DNA of 8,722 bases from contig CAYOIT010000176.1 of assembly GCA_964404035.1 (NCBI GenBank), positions 1 to 8,722 on the forward strand, in the 5' to 3' direction. Source of the stretch: CAMBRF01 sp964404035 (lineage in GTDB: Bacteria; Verrucomicrobiota; Kiritimatiellia; CAIKKV01; CAITUY01). Shown in pieces: positions 1-6,000 of the stretch. The notes below the pieces were generated by a model, which was not told the DNA's origin, ran no database searches, and saw only the letters and a list, made by a program, of their open reading frames with translations. The position numbers and the translations under genes were made by a program. Every line of letters starts with the position of its first letter. Position 1 is the stretch's first letter.

Positions 1-34
1 GACACAGCCTCGTCACGTGTGACGAGGCTGTGTC
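1..34 (-). terminator. Perfect 16-bp hairpin downstream of the giant gene; probable terminator
   Basis: The arms GACACAGCCTCGTCAC (1-16) and its exact reverse complement (19-34) flank a 2-base centre. As RNA this would be a very stable stem with a loop of about 4 bases. It lies 23 bp past the stop codon of the minus-strand giant gene, where an intrinsic terminator would sit. The U-tract that would prove it should lie to the left of base 1, outside the window. On the plus strand no T-run follows the hairpin, so it would not be a canonical terminator in that direction. The stem may continue beyond the window. A dispersed palindromic repeat is the main alternative. Confidence 0.6.
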
Positions 35-57
35 GTGATGTTCAACCCGGCACCGCG

Positions 58-3000
58 CTACGGCGTGACCTCCACGCGCACCCGGTAGAAGCCGGCGGGG
101 CAACTGAGCCTGTCTGATCCCAGATCAAACGCGCCAGCCTTATCTTTCGATCCAACCTCCGTCACCCGAATCCAAACCGGTGTTTCCAGCGAGTCGGTCC
201 GCTCCAGAACGTAGGTCACGGGTTGAGCGAGCGTAGTCGTCGACAGCGTGCCGACAGGATCGGCCGCAGATGTCAATGCCCAGTTCAGTTTATTGTCACC
301 ACCCATGCCAGTGATACGCAACTCATCGGCGGCCGTTCCGGACAGGCCCAGATCGAATTCCTGCTTGTCGTTGATGCCGTCACCGTCACCGTCACCGTAG
401 TCCGGAGCAATCGCGGTGCTGTCTTTGGTGAGACCCAGAACAGTCAGCCACTGCAGCATGACGGGCGTTCCGCTCAACCCGCCAGCCACGGCGTACTCAT
501 ACGAATCCGATATCTCGTCCTGGTCCGTGTCGACAGATCGGATCATGACCGTGACCGTGGGCGCGTTCGTCCCCTTGGCGGCCTTCACCGCCAGCGGCTG
601 GAAGTACCACTTCGGGCTGGGGTCGATGGAGCGATAGTACCCCCACGACTCCCAGATCGCGCGGGAATTGTCCGTAATCTGATCCATGTAGGCCCCGATA
701 TAGTAGGACTTCTGAATGTCCAGTCCGTTCAGCGTGACGGTCCGGGGAAGATTGGTCACATTCAGCAGCGTCCGCTTCCAGACCGGCAGGTCGTTCAGCG
801 AACCGGTCTCGAACGCCTGCACCCGGATGCACGCATTGGAAGGCGGCAGATAATCCGCGTTGACGCGCACGTTGATGCTGCCCAGCGGCTCGACCGCGTC
901 GCTCAGGTTCACGCGGACCGTCTCGTAGCTCGAATACGCGCTGATGCTGCTGGAATAGGTAACCCCATCCGTGAAGCCCGTGACCAGACGGGGCTGGAAC
1001 GCCCGCACACGCCACCGGAACGCGGCATTCGTCAGCACCCCGCTGCCACCGTTAATGTCACCCCACTGAATCGGAGGCGACCACACGCGCAAACCGTAGT
1101 GCTCTGAATCGGGGTCTGCGTCGCGCATCGGCGGCGCGGCATTGGTTCCCGAACTGTACAGCACCACGGGGGAGGCGTTTGTCGTCAGTATCTGCAGTTC
1201 GAATGCCGATGCATAGGGGGTCATGATCCATTGGAACTCCGGCCGCGGCGAATAGACAACCGCTCCGCGAGGATACTCCGCGACCGGCGTCGGCAGCGTC
1301 GTGACCGAATAGTACTCGGCGAAGTAGTTGGTGGGGCTACCGACTGCGACGCCGTCAACCTTCAGCAAGTAGGTGCTGATGCCCAGCGTGCCGCCGATCG
1401 GAAGGGTCGGCGATCCCGAGATCCGCCCATCCCAATCCAGACCGGGTTTGCCGCCGCCCAGCACTGCGTTGGGATCCAAGATGTCACCCTCGTGGAGCCA
1501 GTTGCGCGGCCCGCGGATGTACTTGTTGAAGACGCTCGTGAAAATGGCATTTGTTCCGGACCACGTGATCCGTCCGATGTCGACGCTATGCAATCCAGTC
1601 CCGGTAAGCGTCGGCAACTCCAGACGGGCGAAGCCGTTGACCGGCTTGTCGCTGAGGGTGAAGGAGATCGCGTTCTTGTCCCAGCCCACATCATACGGGA
1701 AGCGATCGGCCAGGCCGGCCGGCTCGCCCGGATCCCACTGCCGGTTGCCGTTCAAGTCCATGATGGCAAAGAACCAGTTGCTGCCCTGGCGCAGACGTCC
1801 GCTTACGGAGACGCTGTTGGTCTCACTCGTAACCGGATAATAGGCGGGCGCGGCAGAGACGAACGTCGCGTCCGGAGCGCCATCCATCGCCCGGTCGCTG
1901 TAGGCCAGCACCACCACCGCGCCCCGGCTCACCCCGGGATAGTGCACGGTGATGGCCAGTTGCGGCACCGGCGCGGTTACCCCCGAATTCGGCCGCGAGG
2001 TCATAACCGACATCGCCTCATAACGAGCCTCCGACCAGTTGTCCCACCCGTCTTCGTCGCGATCCAGTTGCGAGTCGTAGTGAAGGGTCGAGGCGTACGT
2101 TTCGTCGTACTGGTCTTCCCACCAGTCCTCGGTATAATCCTTGTCGCCGGCGGCGCGTGCATTCGCGGTCAATGGATCGGTCCCCAGGAGCAGTTCATCC
2201 CCGTTACTCACTCCGTCTCCGTCAAAGTCATCAGTCGCCCACGACGTCGCCAGGGTCGGGTTGGAATGCAGCAGCCACTCCCCGTAATCGGCAAGCCCGT
2301 CGCTGTCGTGATCGGTCACCCGGCTGCACTCCGCCAGCGGATTGGGGTAGCGTCCGAACCAGAAATATTCCCATGCGTCCGGTATGCCATCGCCATCGGA
2401 ATCCACGCCCGACGGCACCCAATACCAGTCCGTGGGGCCGCCCGGCGCGCTGGTGGTTGCAACCCATTCGATGTCCACCTGGGCGGGGGCATACGGATTG
2501 GACGGAATGCGGATGTCCAGGATGCGCAGGCCGCTGTCGGATCCGTCGAACCACACCGCCGCCGGCTTCGTTTGGGCGGTGAACAGCCGGTTCGATGGGG
2601 TCATGCCAAAAGCATCGGCCTGTTCGACGGTATTGCGTCCGTCTTCCAGCTCATACTTCCCATCGGCCTGGACGTAAAGCCAGGTAAACCGATTATTCGC
2701 GCGCTGCTGCTGTGGCGATCCTCCTGCTGCGCCATAGTCGGATTTGCTGATCACAATGCCGCGGCCGATCGAATTGGCGTAGGGCGATACCTGTTCGTGA
2801 TTCGGATTGACCGTATCGATCAGACTGCCGGCATTGAAGTTGATGATGAAACGTTCACCTGGATTCCGCACATCTTCAAACACGTAGTACTGATCGGCAA
2901 ACCGTTCCACGGGATACATCAGCACCGTCCGGGGTCCGCTGTTTGTTTGCAGGATCGGGCTGGGTCCAAAGTTCAGCGCCTGCTGCTTCACGCCGTAGGT

Positions 3001-6000
3001 GAGCTTCAGGTCGGGGTACCCATGCACCATGGGACCGGGGCTGGCCATGAGATCGCCCCCCCCCACCGGATAGTTGTCGACCTCCCCGGTATACTGGTCA
3101 TAATCGTACAGATCCGGCCAGCCGAGCACGTCGTGGCTTTGTTCGTGCGTCAGCAGCGCCGGATTGGGCATATTCAGAGACGCGGGCTGATTCTGATTGA
3201 AGCCTTCGATCAAGCCCTCACGGGTCATGGTGCCGTACGTCTGGCCGGCGATGAAAATGCGGGGCGAACTGATGCCTGTCGAATTGAGCAATCCGACCAT
3301 GTAGAGGGGGATGCTGGCGGTCTCCCCGAACTTGAAAATGCCGTCTTCGTTGGCGTCGTAGAACACGGCACCTTCCAGAGTCAACTGGATCTTTGCCGAG
3401 ATATCGATGCCCGCAGTGCCGTTTGTGAGCGTGAGCGACTGGAACAGCACCGTCTCACGGCTGCGCGCATTGAAGGGCGGATTCTGCTCCAGCCACGCCA
3501 CACTGACGCCACGCTGGAATGTCGTGTCGACCCCGTTGGTGGTATAGCCGACGGGAATGGGCGAAGCCTGGGCGACCTGACCGCTGCTGTTCAACGGCAG
3601 AGAGCCATAAGGCCCCGAAATGAACCGGTCGGCGTCATAAACCCCATTGTTATTGGTGTCAATGAACACATCGTCACCCGGCTGATAGCCCGGATCGTTC
3701 TGGGTGCGGCACACGTAGCGCACCGGGTACGTGGAGGCTCCCGTCCACAGCACACCGGTCGTGGTTATCGCCGAAGGGGAAAACCTGTCGGCGACATAAA
3801 TCAGGTCCACGCCGTTCGAACTGCCGTAGTAGAGTTCGGTCGCTGCGGCGTAGGCGTTGGTCACGGCCCACATCAGCGTGAAGTTGGTGACTGTGGGATA
3901 CACATAGATGCTGCGAATCAGGCCGGTCGTGGGATCCTTGGCCCTCAGGCCCGCCGACAAGATCGCGTGGCCATCGCCAGGCTTCAGTTTGCCCGAGGCA
4001 TCGCTCAACACCGGTTCGCTGTTGAATTTGATGGGGGGCTCTCCGGTGATGCTGGTGTTAATCCACACCAGATCGACGTTAATGTCATAAACGCCATTCC
4101 CGTTCAGGTCGGCCCATCGCGCGGGTACCGGACCCACGCCGCTCGGCAGCTCCTGGTCACTCACGATGCCATGGATGATTGGCTCGAGATCATTGAACTT
4201 GCCGTCTCCGTTGTCGTCGATCCACAAGGCGTCCACGCGGGGCGTGAACGCGCCGCCGCTGCCGTCGCTATCCGCGTAGAGGATGGCCGCTCCCACCCAA
4301 TCCGAAAGGGTGGTGAATGCAGCCGAGCCCTCCCGCCAGACATACCCGTCCGGGGCGATGATTCCCCACTCTTCGGTGCCCCGGCCCGGCGAATTTGTGA
4401 AGGTGGTGATGCCCTTGAAGTTCTCGATCGCATCCAACGTATCCACCATGTCCTCGACGCTCCGCTCCCATCCGAGCAGCGGCATGGTATCCATGCCATT
4501 GTTGATCGTGACGGGATCGGCGTCCTGAAAATAGTTGTAACTGCCTGCCGGAATGGTCTCCCCCTGGTCAATCAGCCCGTTCAGGTTCACGTCACGGTGA
4601 TCCCCCGCGTAATAGATGGATGAAGGATAGCCGCTATAAATTCTCGTGTGGTAATCGTAACCAGGCGTCTTGCGGTGGCCGCCGCGGGGTCCCGTCGGCG
4701 ACTGGCCATCGGTGCGCCAAGTCGAAAACTCGATGTTCAACTGGTTGGCGGCGTCGTAGCCATAATTGGCATGCGTGTTGTAGGCATACGGGCCGCACGC
4801 GGGAATGTACCCGTCCGCCACATTGTCGCCGGAACTCGTGTAATTGTCGCCGCGATCCATGCCGTAAATCAATCCGCCCCACGGACTGGTCTCCTCGCCC
4901 AGGCGCATGTCGCCGCCATCCCAGACGGCCTGGGGATTGGATCGCGGCACCGGGTGGCGATAGCTCAGGTTCCGCATCATCTGGCCGGAGCGAGACCCCA
5001 AATCGGGATTGTGGTACATGGACGACGCCAGATCGTCAAACTCGCGGGGCGAGTCGTAGGTCCAGGTGGAGTTGATCGGCGGATGCGTGATGGACCCGTA
5101 AGTAAGGACATTTGTCGGGCCTGATGCGGTGATCACGGTCTGCGTCGTTATCGTGCATACCTGATTGGCGTCGGCCACGGGGGCCCACGCGCTCATGTTC
5201 GGAATACGGCTCTCGAATACTGCGCTGGTCGAGCCGTAACGGCCATATTGATCCAGCCACCAGTCGTTGTACGACCTGATATGGGGCGGTCCGACGGTGA
5301 AGTCCCAAGATTCGAACGACGATATCGTGTCGGTCAGGAATGCATGCTGCATCATCTGATTGTTTCCGGCCTCGGCCCAGCCTTCGGGGCCGTCGTAATT
5401 GAGGTCACCGCACCGTTTGATCAGGCCTGCGACATCGCCCGGATAGTTGTTGGCGATGTAGTTGATGTACCGACCATACGACCAGTAGTCCGGCGTCGGC
5501 TCCGATCCCTTCGGCAGCACCCCGGTGCTGGCCGTGCCGTTGGTCGGCACGCCGATCAAACCGGGAACCCAGCAGCCGGTATATCCCGTCAGACATCCGC
5601 CCTCCGGATCCCACCAGGAAATGAAATCGGAGAACTCCTCGGCAGCCACGGCCGCCGTCGGCTTGTCATCGCCGCCGATCGCATCCAGGAAGGGGTTGTC
5701 AATGCCGATCGTGGCGCTTGGCGGATTGGTAAAGTTGACGGCATTCAGGGGCTCGCCCCACAGCGTGATCGAATAGTAGAGCGGCACCTGGACGGAGACA
5801 CGGACACGTTTCATGGTGACAACCTCGGTCAGCGCTTGATCGTTGGCCACGCCCATATCGTTTCGTGATGCAAACGAAAGGAAATTGGGCGACGGCTTCA
5901 GGACGCGCACCCGGCCGTTCGTGAAAACGTACCCGCCATTGTCCACATTTGGATTGGCGAGAAGAGCGGTATAGGTCGCCGTCGGCAGGTTCACGTAGGT

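Noticed and set aside
223..1107. Further plus-strand open frames, including this one and others at 4648-5124, 5248-5868, 6256-6675 and 7387-8040
   Set aside because: All share the same antisense codon register as the giant gene and are shadows of it. None has a convincing protein pattern.
1231..4623. A 1,130-codon open frame on the plus strand, antisense to the giant gene
   Set aside because: It is in exact codon register with the sense frame, so its stops correspond only to TTA, CTA and TCA sense codons, which this GC-rich gene avoids. Its composition (excess Arg, Val, Ile, His, Asp) has no domain-like pattern, and no signal or motif is visible.
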